From Chionoecetes opilio (Eukaryota > Arthropoda > Malacostraca > Decapoda > Majidae): 64,000 nucleotides of DNA. Positions 11,136 through 21,879 of the stretch are shown here, in pieces. The position numbers and the translations under genes were made by a program. How positions within the stretch are numbered: the first letter of the stretch is position 1; each line of letters opens with the position of its first letter. The DNA lies in NCBI GenBank assembly GCA_016584305.1, contig JACEEZ010015203.1:1-64000 (forward strand), written 5' to 3'. A model generated the notes under the pieces. The model did no database searches. It was not told the origin of the DNA and saw nothing but the letters and a program-made list of their open reading frames with translations.

Positions 11136-12015
11136 AGAGAGAACGGAAATCGAGAAATGCCAGTGATGTCGCTGCAGTTGAACTCAAAGGTTGGTATACT
11201 GGTTTACCTCCGCGACTAATATTTTTCATAAATTAATTTCGCGATAAACATGATGCACGCATCTGAAAAACCAAAAAATATAGTTCCTTCTCGTTTCTAC
11301 TAATATATGGATGCATGCATACCGAGGAAACGTTCTATAATAGCAATTTAATGCAATACTCGCCTTCGTGTAGCAAAAGCTTATAATTTTTACCATGTAT
11401 ATTGTGGGCATGTTAAAATTTGGGCGATGTTTCACACTGTTTTCTAAGACAAGTACTGCTGCGTCTGGGCAAACGCCTTGTCAAAAATACAATAAGCAAT
11501 GCCTTGGAAAAACGGAAGGGAAATAAGGAATGGCGAAATCGGCTTGCGCTGCGACAATTAGGTTAAATTGTGGAGGGCGATACGCCGCGGCGGGGCCAGT
11601 GGTGGGCGGGCAGATTTGGCGGGAGATTGAATCAAAAACAGTGCACTTCACGCGTCGACTCATTGCAACTTCCAGGCTTCTATCTGATTGATACACAATA
11701 ATAACAGGAAAATATGATGCCTCGGTAAAGATAACTTCTAAACATTCGTTATTGACTATATAAATAATATAGAGTAGCATTTACCTCGCCTCCTCAACTT
11801 AACCTCCTGGTTATTTGGTTATTACCAATGTTTTACAGATCAGGCTTCTATACAAATACCATAATAGAAGAAAAATCGTCTTAAGATTATACTTGCTTGT
11901 TTTAAGTGCAGTGGAATAAGCCCAATTTTCTTTCAAAGTTGACAACTTTCACCAAGTTGTGAGGTTAAAACTGCCAGCGACCGACTGCAGTTCGGAAGAG
12001 TGGCCAGTTCTCTCT
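11136..12015. mobile_element. MITE, copy 2, head-to-tail with copy 1
   Basis: Second element in the same orientation as its neighbour. The two share a single AATT (11132-11135), and another AATT is at 12016-12019. Its interior matches copy 1 with small indels. It has no coding capacity. Confidence 0.85.
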
Positions 12016-12019
12016 AATT

Positions 12020-12300
12020 CATCGCAACCCACTTTGTTTTCCAATTCTCGCTAATAGGCGCTAAAAAAAAGAAAAAAAAAAGTGATCGTGATTCATCTCA
12101 TAAGTGCTTATGGACCTTCCCCTGTCAACCTGATTCCAAAAATGTTTATTGCCATATGAGGTGTTTGCGACGCGGGCGCGGACCCTATTCCACACACAAC
12201 ACACACAGACAGGACAGACAGACACACTTTCGCTATATTATCTAAGATTATATATTTAGATATATATATATATATATATATAAATATTATATACAAGCGA
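12020..12300. repeat. Repeat R' with (TA)n
   Basis: Same CGCAACCCACTTT start as repeat R, then poly-A, a (CACA)/(CAGA) run and TTTCGCT before a (TA)n tract that is followed by AGCGAAAAT. The TTTCGCT and AGCGAAA flanks are inverted around the microsatellite. It lacks the GC-rich hairpins of the longer R copies. Confidence 0.65.
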
Positions 12301-12339
12301 AAATAAAAACTACATTATGGAACTGATACAAATAATGAA

Positions 12340-13087
12340 CTGGGGGATTTTACAAGTCCGTGACGTCACACCATAAGGAAACACCCGCTCGCTTTCCCGT
12401 ACAAATTTACCTACCTAATATAATGTTATCAGGATAAAAGATATACTGTGATCTCGGAATGTTTGTTCTAGACTTATCATTGAAAAAAATAAATCGTTAA
12501 CACACAAAGAAATGCCATTATGAGGACTTTCAAGAAATATGCATCACTTAAACTCTTCGCCATTTAATATTTTGCGAAAAAAACTTTTTTACATGGAGAA
12601 ATCAAATAGAGCGGAATTTAATAGCTTCCATTGATATAATTTCCTTTTCGGATAAATGGAATTAGCAGCATGCATAAATTAGCGTTAACTAAAAAAATAA
12701 CATCATGAAATCGGGTAATTTTCCCGATGATGCGGGTTTACTATTTAGTTAACGCTAATTTATGTATTACATTAGGTAAAGAAATATAAGGCCACCACCT
12801 GAAGGCCTCAAGGAAGATAAAAGCCTAAAAGGCGCAAACAGGTGTGATATATTAATATAAATAATACTAATAAAATAATTATAAGGTGAAAGTTCAAAAA
12901 GCGTTTTAGTCGCATCAAGTCCCCTATAACTGAATTTCAAGAGAGCTCGCACGCGTACGTCTAAAGCTCCGAGACGAAAACTGAGACATGATGCGCGAAA
13001 GATCCAATTGTCGAGAAAAAAAAAAAAAAAAGTTAGCCTTGGAATGTAGTCCGAGGCTGCGGAAAATGGGGGAAGCAATGTACTACG
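12340..13087. repeat. Repeat E, copy 1, with a 90-bp hairpin
   Basis: Starts around GTCCGTGACGTCACACCATA and runs to the duplication junction GGGGGAAGCAATG. At about 12674-12763, CATAAATTAGCGTTAACT and its reverse complement form arms of about 20 bp around a loop that holds a second small palindrome (ATCGGGTAA/TTCCCGAT). Other copies are at 20275-21002 and 39835-40650, with an inverted pair at 60.04-60.78 kb. It is non-coding. Confidence 0.75.
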
Positions 13088-14472
13088 CGCTCGCGCACGT
13101 GCGGCGCCACCGTGAGGGCGGCGGGAGAAGATGGCTAAGGAATCAAGCGGAGATGACCGGATGTGCCGGCGTGCCGCTCATCATACACTGGGACGGAAAA
13201 CTTGTCGAGGGGATGGCCGGTGAGGGAATCGCGGAGCGATTGCCCATCCTGGTGTCCGGTGACGGCATCCAGAAGCTGTTGATGGTGCCGAAACTCGCGG
13301 CGGGGACGGGCGTGCTGACCGGACAGGCGGTCTACGACGCTGCGAAGGAGTGGGACCTCGTCGACAACATCATCGCATGTGCTTCGACACAACAGTCAGC
13401 ATACCGGACTCAAGGAGGGCGCGTGCGTCCACATAATGAAGCACGTCAAACGGAATCTGCTCCACTTCGCTTGCCGGCACCACGTGCTCGAGCTAGTGGT
13501 GGGTGCAGCATTCACCGTCTGCTTCGGCCCGTCTTCCGGCCCCGAGATCCAGCTGTTCAAGCGGTTTGTGAAGTGGTGGCCGCTCGCGAACCAGGCGTCG
13601 TCCAAACCCGCTCGACGTACCCCGTCGACGGCGCCGACAAGATCATCGCCACCTGCCACGCGTTGCTGAAGGAGAAGCAGCCGCGCGACGACTACCGCGA
13701 GATGGTGCAGCTCACCATCATCGTGTTGGGCGGTGAGGTTGAGGCGAACATCCGGAAGCCGGGCGCCTACCACCGTGCTCGATGGATGGCAAAGGTGATC
13801 TACACTCTCAAGATCACCCTCTTCCGCGAGGAGTTTGCGCTCACCAAGCACGAGAAGAGGGAGCTGATCCGGTTCACGACGTTTATCGTCACAACGTACG
13901 TGGAACCGTGGATGTCCGCCCACTGCTCGACCTCGGCCCCGGCAACGGACCTCGCCCTCCTCAAAGCCCTCGCCGCCTATCGCGACAAGGAGATCGGGCG
14001 GGCATCGGGCAAGGTGATGGCCCGGCACATGTGGTACGTCTCCGAGGAGCTCGTCGGCCTCTCCCTCTTCGACGAGGCGACGGTGGTCGAGGAGAAGCGG
14101 GCCATCGTCAGCGCCATGCAGCAGCAGCGGCTGGGGGAGAAGAACCCGCCTCGCCGCGCCGACGTCGCCCTCGACGCAGTGGAGCAGCGCTCCCTGGCGT
14201 CGTTTGCAACGACCAACTCTGTCGGCCTCGTCACCGCCCTCGGGGCCGGTCACGATTTCCTCAACGTCGATCCGGCCGAGTGGTCGGGGAGGGACGACTA
14301 CACCACGGCTCGTCGGCGCGCCCGTCACCTACGGGTGGTGAACGACTTTGCGGAGAGGGGCGTCGCCCTCATCAGCGCGTTCTGCGGCGCCATCACGCGC
14401 GACGAGGAACAGCGACAGCACCTTCTGCAGGTCGTGGAGCGCCACCGGGCGTTGTACCCGTGCGCGAAATAG
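13088..14472 (+). CDS. C-family transposase-like gene, 5'-truncated copy in unit 2
   Basis: Probable transposase, inferred from fold-type motifs and from its linkage to a TIR element. The reading that begins upstream at 12988 is chimeric: its first ~34 codons come from repeat E, and homology to the C gene starts near 13088. Motifs in order are HWDGK (13186, first Asp), a LPILVSG tract, FDTT (13385, second Asp), CRHH (13478; a Cys-x2-His as in hAT- and Mutator-like transposases), DYREM, RARWMAK and a C-terminal VVNDFAERG tract. From about 13395 to 13660 the family-like reading lies in another frame, so two compensating indels are hidden in an accidentally open 494-codon frame. It is markedly GC-rich, with a G/C-biased third position. 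A probable AATAAA signal lies at 14595. Exon 1 and the N-terminus are absent, so it is unlikely to be functional alone. Confidence 0.75.
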
Positions 14473-14509
14473 GTATAGGATGGCGCGCACGGTGGATTTC
14501 GTTTTTTTG

Positions 14510-14690
14510 ATCATCGTCACCAGTGTAGACTCGTAGAGGTTTAATAGTGGAAACTTCGGCCGCTCTGCGGGACGGTATAAAGTTATCCGATCGGAATAAA
14601 ATTTGCACACATCCTTGTATCATTGTATCGACAAGAATTCCGACCCGGCCCAACGAATCCGAAAAAAAATTTAAAAGTGGACCACCCTAA
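14510..14690. repeat. Right terminal inverted repeat of the C element, unit 2
   Basis: Reverse-complements to TTAGGGTGGTCCACTTTTAA and aligns over about 180 bp with the left end at 3166. It includes the AATAAA signal of the C gene. In unit 2 the matching left end was not duplicated, so this element has only one end. Confidence 0.8.
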
Positions 14691-14702
14691 TATATATATA
14701 TA

Positions 14703-16597
14703 TTAAGGTACGCCGTAGGTCCAATGAAAAGTGAAATATAGATTATTTCGAATTTGGCAGGGTGTTATCTTATGTAAAATTGAATTTTAAGGGTGGTTTG
14801 TCCTCTTCAACTTTTTGGTTTGAGCACTTCTTGCTATGCAAAAATGGACTTTTATATTTATATGCAAAACATAGCTTAAAAGTGCGATTTGCCATAGTAA
14901 GAATTGCTCAAAGCAAAAAGGGAACGAGATAAAATCGTCTTAGAATTCCATTTTACGTAGTAAATTGAGAAAAAGAATTTCTGTTATACGGCGTACTCTA
15001 ACCAGGGTACCAAATTGTTGGATTGGGTTACGATGGAGAAAGGACAAGACCAGGGCGATGGTGCCCGACAGCTATGGGAAACTGCACCCAAGGTTGATCA
15101 GGGAGGAGCATGTGTCAGTGACAGAGGAGCCATCTGGAAGGTACCTTTGACACTTTGTACCAGAGGACCCAGTGCCACCTGAGAAGCCTGCGTTCAAGGT
15201 GGCTCAGGCTCTCTATGATCTGCTGGTGACATACGACTCCACCGACTCACTGATCGTACTGCAAGGTGACTCAACTAGGGCCAACAAGGGGTGGAAGGGT
15301 GGTACTCACGCCCATTTGGAGAAGATCCTGGGACGCAAGTTCTTCTGGAGTATATGCGTGTTGCACACAAACGAGTTGCCCCTGCGCCACCTTATCACCA
15401 GCAGTCTGCTTTCCAGCGTGAATGAGATGCAGTACAACGCAGAGTTCAGAGGAGTGCCAGGCGGTGAAGATCTCACGGAGATACCGGAGTATATCCTGGT
15501 CAACATGTCCACTGACCAGCAGGTCTCCTACCAGCTGGTCCAGGCTGTGAAGCGGGGCGTTCTCCCGTCCGAGCTGCAGGAGATCAAGTGTGGCAAGGTG
15601 TCCCACTCCAGATGGCTCACCACAGCCCAGTCGCTCGTGTACATGTGGACCAGAAAGCATGGACTGACTGGCAAAAAACTGAACACCCTGGAAATCCTAG
15701 TCAAGTACTGCCTGCAGGTGTACTTCAAACTCTACTACGACATCAAGGTTCACCACAGACTAGAGGACGGCCCTAAGCACATCCTCACGCAGCTCAGAGT
15801 GATGAGGTCACAACCCAAGAAGGTCCAAACAGCTGTGACCTTCTACGTGCGGACAGGAGCATGGTTCGCACACTCAGAATGTGTCCTCCTCTCGCTGATG
15901 GCGAGTCAGAGTGAGGACGACCGCAGGTTCGCCGTGACCCAGATTTTGAAGCTGAGGGCTGGCGAGGAGTATGGGGACACCAGTGTAAGACCTCGCATCA
16001 CACCCAAGCTGAACTTGTCAGCCACCAGCTTGCAGACACTGGTCAGCTGGCAGCCTGGCCACGTGCACGAGCCGGCATTCAACTATTCACTGTCCGGGGA
16101 TCAGATCCAGGAGATACTGGTCAAGCCGTACGAGGTTCCGGAGTTCTCTATCCACACTCAGAGCACCGAAAGAGTCATGAAGCAGGTGACAGAGGCTGCG
16201 GCAGCAGGCCAGAGACGGGTTCATCCGGGCTCGGGCCCACCACCGGGAGACCATGCCCTGCTTCAGGTCTAAGAAGGACATGATGGACACGTTCTTGGCC
16301 AACGTAGAGGCTATGACACTGTGATGTAGTGCCTGATGAACCAACTGATCAGAAAGAGCTTACCACGCTAGTCATTTGGAACTCATAGTGGTGCATGATG
16401 CAATACACAGGACCAACCGGACACTGCGTACTCATTTAAGCATTATTCGATAAGGGTGCAATATAAAAGTGCGATTTTGCATAGTAAGAATTGCTCAAAT
16501 GCAAAAATTGAGAGATAAAATCGTCTTAGACTTCCATTTTACATAGGAATTTGGCATGCCAAAGTTGAGAAAAATATTTTTTGTTATACGGCGTACC

Positions 16598-16601
<4 letters not shown>
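14703..16601 (+). mobile_element. TIR DNA transposon 'D element', copy 2
   Basis: Ends are TTAAGGTACGCCGTAGG on the left and TACGGCGTACCCTAA on the right, in (TA)n DNA on both sides. The first ~300 bp (14703-15001) themselves end in TACGGCGTACTCTAA, so they form a small TIR unit. The D gene starts right after it and is followed by a second copy of the same ~140-bp right end (about 16460-16601). The element is therefore either a MITE fused to a gene-bearing copy or an element with duplicated right ends. Confidence 0.75.
15007..16324 (+). CDS. D-family transposase-like protein, nearly intact
   Basis: Probable transposase (inferred) of the surrounding D element, distinct in sequence from the C family. 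One missing base near 15032 breaks a YDGRKDKT-like first-Asp motif. A second indel just before 15172 separates EEPSGRYL from PEKPAF. From 15172 the frame is open. It shows QGDST.AN.GW with an Asp at residue 33, then ICVLHTNELPLRHL (Cys62-x2-His65), SHSRWLTTAQSLVYMW, SAWFAHSE-like GAWFAHSE, and HTQSTERVMKQVTEA near residue 325. After a further indel near 16212 the family-like C-terminus (RDGFIRARAHHRETM) continues in the next frame to a TGA at 16324, so the in-frame stop at 16272 is not the natural end. No start codon or N-terminal exon is visible. The piece begins directly after an AACCAG that could be a splice acceptor. Confidence 0.75.

Positions 16602-16680
<79 letters not shown>
16602..16680. 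repeat. (TA)n microsatellite
   Basis: Nearly pure (TA)n directly outside the right end of the D element in unit 2. Confidence 0.9.
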
Positions 16681-16764
16681 AAATAACTACATTCACTCAC
16701 CCATCACCCCACCCATTCACTCACCCATTACCCATCACCCTACATCAAGGTTTCCTCAATTCTC

Positions 16765-17145
16765 GCAACCCACTTTTTTTTTTCACAATTCTCGCTAATA
16801 GGTTACTACAAAAAAAAAAAAAAGTGATCGGATCATCTCATAAATGGGCCTTAAAACCTTCCCCTGGTCGACCCGGTTCCAAAAATGTGCCACATGAGGG
16901 ATTCCGCCCAGGGGGCGGCACCTATCGCGGACAGACAGACAGGGACAGACAGACACAAACACTTTCGCTTTTATTATTATACTAGCCGCAAAGCCGCCCA
17001 CCGGGCGGACTTTTTGGCTAGCTCCTGCGGAGGGCTATTGGTGGGCCTTCGGCCCACCACCTTGTGTTTGGTGGGCCTTCGGCCCACCAAACATGGACTC
17101 TCCAGATAGCCCCTTCTAACTTCCTGAAATCATGGATGTAGAAAT
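16765..17145. repeat. Repeat R, copy 2, with three GC-rich hairpins
   Basis: Starts at TTCTCGCAACCCAC and has the same order as 8800-9205. Two identical perfect hairpins with 8-bp stems, GGTGGGCCTTCGGCCCACC, lie at 17040-17058 and 17070-17088. They are preceded by CCGCCCACCGGGCGG at about 16995. The start of this copy, CCTCAATTCTCGCAACCC, is the unoccupied version of the site filled by MITEs next to repeat R'. Confidence 0.75.
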
Positions 17146-17149
17146 GTAT

Positions 17150-18178
17150 GTATTCCCCCCCACCCATTCACTCACCCATTACCCATCACCCCCCACCCAT
17201 TCACTCACCCATTACCCCCAACACATTCACTCACCCATTACCCATCACCACACACCCATTCACTCACCCATTACCCATCACCCCCCACCCATTCACTCAC
17301 CCATTACCCATCCCAAAACACCCATTACCCATCACCCCCCACCCATTCACTCACCCATTACCCATCACCCCCCACCCATTCACTCACCCATTACCCATCA
17401 CCACCACACACCCATTCACTCACCCATCCCCATCACCCCCCCCATTACCCATCACCACAAAACCATTCACTCACCCATACCCATCACCCCCCACCCATTC
17501 ACTCACCCATTACCCATCACCACACACCCATTCACTCCCCATTACCCATCACCCCCACCCATTACCCATCAACCCCCCACCCATTCATTCACCCCCCCCC
17601 ATTCACTCACCCATTACCCATCACCACACACCCATTCACTCACCCATTACCCATCACCCCCCACCCATCACTCACCCATTACCCATCACCCCCCATCCAT
17701 TCACTCACCCATTACCCATCACCCCCCACCCATTCACGCACCATTACCCATCACCACACACCCATTCATCACCCATTACCCATCACCCCCCACCCATTAC
17801 CCATCACCCCCACCCATTCACTCACCCATTACCCATCACCACACACCCTTTTCACTCACCCATTACCCATCCCCCCCACCCATTACCCATCACCACACAC
17901 CCATTACCCATCACCCCCCACCCATTCACTCACCCCCCACCCATTCACTCACCCATTACCCATCACCACACACCCATTCACTCACCCTTACCCATCACCC
18001 CCACCCATTCACTCACCCATTACCCATCACCACACACCCATTCACTCACCCATTACCCATCACCCCCAACCTATTCCCTCACCCATTCACCCATCACCCC
18101 CCCCCCATTCACTCACCCCACACCCATTACCCCTCACCCCCACCCATTCACTCACCCATTACCCATCACCCTACATCA
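17150..18178. repeat. 33-bp minisatellite array, unit-2 copy
   Basis: Same CCCATTCACTCA/CCCATTACCCAT/CACC... 33-bp period as in unit 1, but more regular. Two different frames stay open for about 370 codons each as His/Pro/Ser/Thr repeats, which is a period-of-three effect and not evidence of a gene. A two-unit remnant at 39262-39312 is the third copy. Confidence 0.9.
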
Positions 18179-18192
18179 AGGCTTCCTCAATT

Positions 18193-19068
18193 GGAGAGAA
18201 CAGAAACTCGAGAAAATGCCAGTGGTCGCTGGCAGTTTTAACTCAAAGGTTGGTCTACTGTGTTTTCCCTCCGGGGACTAATATTTTCATAAATCAATTT
18301 CGCGATAAATATTTTATGCACCGCATCTGAATACTAAAAAAGAACGTTCTTCTTTGTTCTAGTAAGTGTATGCATGACATGCATTACGATTGAACGTTCT
18401 AAGATAGCAATTTAATGCAAATTACTCGCCTCGAGTAGCAAAGCTTAATATATTTTTTACATGTATATTGTGGCATGTAAAATTGGGCGATGTTCACACT
18501 GTTTTCTAAGACAGTACGCTGCGTCTGGCAAACGCTTGTCAAAATACAATAAGCAATGCTTGGAAAACGAAGAATAAGAATGCCGAAATCGGCTTGTTGC
18601 TGCGACAATGTAGGTTTATAATTGTGGAGGCGACGTGCGCGGCTGGGAGTGGTGGCGGGGAGATTGTGGCGGGAGATTGAATCAAAACATTGCCACTTCA
18701 CGCGTCGACTCATTTTCACTTCCAGACTTTCTATCTGATTGATACACAATAATAACAAGAACATATGACTGCCTAGGTATAGATAACTTCTAAACATACG
18801 TTATTGACTGTATAATTTTCATAGAGTAACACTTTACCTCGCCTCCTCAACTATAACCTACTTGGTTATTTGGTTAAATACATGTTTTACAGAATCAGGC
18901 TTCTATACAATATACATATAGAAGAAAATCGTTCTTAAAATTATACTTTTGTGTTTTAAGTGCAGTGGAATAAGCCCATATTTTTCTTTCAAGTTGACCA
19001 ACTTTTCACCAAATTGTGAGTTAAAACTGCCAGCGACCACTGGCATTTCGGAGTGTGCAGTTCTCTCT
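18193..19068. mobile_element. MITE, copy 3
   Basis: Same ~50-bp TIRs and interior as the other copies. AATT is at 18189-18192 and 19069-19072. It sits head-to-tail with the next copy. No gene. Confidence 0.87.
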
Positions 19069-19072
19069 AATT

Positions 19073-19946
19073 AGAGAGAACTGAAACTCGAGAAATGCCA
19101 GTGGTCGCTGGCAGTTTTAACTCAAAGGTTGGTCTACTGTGTTTTCCCTCCGCGACTAATATTTTTCATAAATTAATTTCGCGATAAACATTGATGCACC
19201 CGCATCTGAAAACCAAAAAAATATAGTTCTTCTGTTGTTCTACTAATTATATGGATGACATGCATTACGATGGAACGTTTCTATAATAGCAATTTAATGC
19301 AAATTACTCGCCTCGTTGTAGCAAAGCTTAATATATTTTTTACATGTATATTGTGGCATGTAAAATTTGGGCGATGTTCACACTGTTTTCTAAGACAGTA
19401 CTGCTGCGTCTGGCAAAACGCTTGTCAAAATACAATAAGCAATGCCTTGGAAAAACGAAGAATAAGGAATGCCGAATCGGCTTGCTGCTGCGACAATGTA
19501 GGTTATAATTGTGGAGGCGATACGCCGCGGCGGGGAGTGGTGGGCGGGGAGATTTGGCGGGAGATTTAATCAAAAAAATTGCCACTTCACCGTCGACTCA
19601 TTGCACTTCCCGGCTTTCTATTGATGATACACAAAAAAACAGGAAAAAATGACTGCCCCAGGTAAGAAACTTTTAAACATTCGTTATTTACTATATAAAA
19701 ATCAAAAGTACATTTTCCCCGCCTCCTCAACTATAAAACCCCCTTTGGTTTTTTGGGTTTTAACAAGTTTTTTAGAAAGGCTTCTATACAATAACATATA
19801 GAAGAAAATCTTTTTTTAATATTATACTTGGGTTTTTAAAGGGAGTGGAAAAAGCCCAATTTTTTTTTTAAGTTGACCCAAAATTTTTTTACCAAATTTT
19901 GGGGAAAACTGCCACGACCATGGGATTTTTTGAGGTTTTATTTTTT
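19073..19946. mobile_element. MITE, copy 4
   Basis: AATT is at 19069-19072 and 19947-19950. The last ~300 bp show stretched homopolymers and a blurred right TIR, but the element boundary is fixed by the CGCAACCCAC of repeat R' that follows. Confidence 0.82.
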
Positions 19947-19950
19947 AATT

Positions 19951-20185
19951 CCGCAACCCACTTTTGTTTCACAATTTCGCTAATAGGCTGCTAAAAAAAA
20001 AGAAAAAAAAAATGACGGATCATTCATAATGGGCTTAGACCCTTTTTCCCGGTCAAACCCGATTCCCCAAAATTTTCCATATGAGGTGTTTTTTCGCCCC
20101 CGGGGGGGGGCGGAACCCATTCCACACACACACACACCAGACAAAAGACAGACACACTTTTGCTTATATTTTTATAGATATATAT

Positions 20186-20239
<54 letters not shown>

Positions 20240-20260
20240 CGAAAATAACTACATTATGGA
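19951..20260. repeat. Repeat R' with (TA)n, unit 2
   Basis: Counterpart of 12020-12300. A (TA)n tract at about 20170-20236 lies between TTTTGCT and CAGCGAAAAT. Non-coding. Confidence 0.65.
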
Positions 20261-20274
20261 ACTGATACAAATAT

Positions 20275-21879
20275 GATACTGATACAAGTCCGTGACGTCA
20301 CACCATAAGGATACCACCCGCTCCGCTTCCCGTACAAATTTACCTACCTAATATAATGTTTATCAGTATAAAAGATATACTGTTATCTTCGGAAATGTTT
20401 GTTCTATAATATCATAAAAAAAAAATCGTAACACACAAAAGAAATGCCATTATGAGACTTTCAAGAAATATGCATTAACTTAAACTCTTCGCCATTTAAT
20501 ATTTTGCGAAAAACTTTTTACATGGAGAATATCAATAGATGCGGAATTTAATTAGCTTTCCATTGATATATTTCCTTTTCTGATAAATGAATTAGCAGCA
20601 TGCATAAATTAGCGTTAACTAAAAAAATAACATCATGAAATCGGGTAATTTTTCCCGATTGATGAGGTTATTTATTTAGTTAACGCTAATTTATGTATTA
20701 ACATTTATGTAATAACATATAAGGCCAACCACCTGAGGCCTCAAGGAAGATAAAAGCCTAAAGGCGCAACAGGTGTGATATATTAATATAAATAATACTA
20801 ATAAAATAATTATAAGGTGAAGTCAAAAGCTTTTTCGTCTCATCAAGTCCCCTCTAACTGACTTTCAAGAGAGCTCGCACGCGTACGTCTAATCTCCGAG
20901 ACGAAAACTGAGAGACTGAAGCGCGAAGCGCCATTGTTCGGAAAAAAAAAAAAGTTAGCCTTGGAATGTAGTACGAGGCTGCGGAAAATGGGGGGAAGCA
21001 ATGTTTCCATAATATCTCAAGAACCGTATTAGCTACGAGAAAACGTTATGGAGTGCAAAAAAAATCAGATTTCAACAGACTTCCCTGTGGTATAAGTAAA
21101 TTTTAATTCCATTGATATATGACATAATAAAGTTTGTGTTTAGGTCATATTACCCGAAAAGAAATATTCCAGAAATCAAGGGAAAATTGCATACATGCGT
21201 AAAACTCTTGCGAATAAGAAATTAACATTTTTCAAAGTGGAATACGATTCCTGCAGACACGCTCTCCTTCAAGACATAACAATACGTTAGACGGATAAAA
21301 GATAGATGTATGGTGCATCAATAAGCTGCTGGTCATTGAACGGCACAAGGAGGCGCTAAATATAAAAACGGTTATATCTAAAAATCTGCATTAGCAAAAA
21401 ATAAGCGGATAGATGCTTAGGGTAGATCTCGTTGAGCTTAACAAAAAATATTCATGTCATTTTTGGTCTAGGGTCAATAGTTTCATAGTAAAAAATTGGG
21501 TAACGCAATAAAGGTAGTGTTCTGACATTTTTAAGCTGCCAAAAATTTGGTCGTTATATTGTCCTACAGACGTAAAAATGATCTCAATACCAATTGTACA
21601 TCTTGCGAAGAACAATAATAATTGTTCTATATATTTTTTTCACAGAACCCTGCCAGTCAAAGAACAGTTTTGAAGTTTTTTTGATAACACTTCCCGTATA
21701 GATACGGGAAAAGTCACAGCAGCAAAGTTGTAGTGCTCCAAAAATGCCAAAAACAGTTTTGTGCACGGCAACTGTGTGCAACGTGCACACCGTAACCCAC
21801 ATTTTTACACACTTTATAACATAAAATGTATTACATACACACACGGGGGCTATGTAGTAGCAGTACCCGATGGATGGAT
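20275..21879. repeat. Repeat E, copy 2, and its continuation
   Basis: Begins near GTCCGTGACGTCACACCATA. A hairpin at about 20602-20693 has ATAAATTAGCGTTAACTAAA arms. Up to 21002 it matches unit 1. Beyond that (AATGTTTCCATAATATC onward) it matches only the third copy at about 40640-41560, so unit 1 stops at GCAATG while units 2 and 3 run on. No gene is seen. Confidence 0.7.

Noticed and set aside
10294..11780. 70-100-codon minus-strand frames inside the MITEs (also at 18.4-18.8, 30.6-31.0 and 34.0-34.2 kb)
   Set aside because: Their length and wording change with small indels between copies, so no protein is conserved; the element is non-autonomous.
17040..17088. Rho-independent terminators
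   Set aside because: The GC hairpins look terminator-like, but the sequence is eukaryotic and no gene ends there.
9210..18178. CRISPR-like appearance of regularly spaced short repeats
   Set aside because: Units are directly tandem with no unique spacers, in a eukaryotic context without cas genes.
17132..18281. Two overlapping His/Pro/Ser/Thr frames of 369 and 377 codons
   Set aside because: Artefact of a 33-bp tandem repeat whose period is divisible by three; both frames are equally open.
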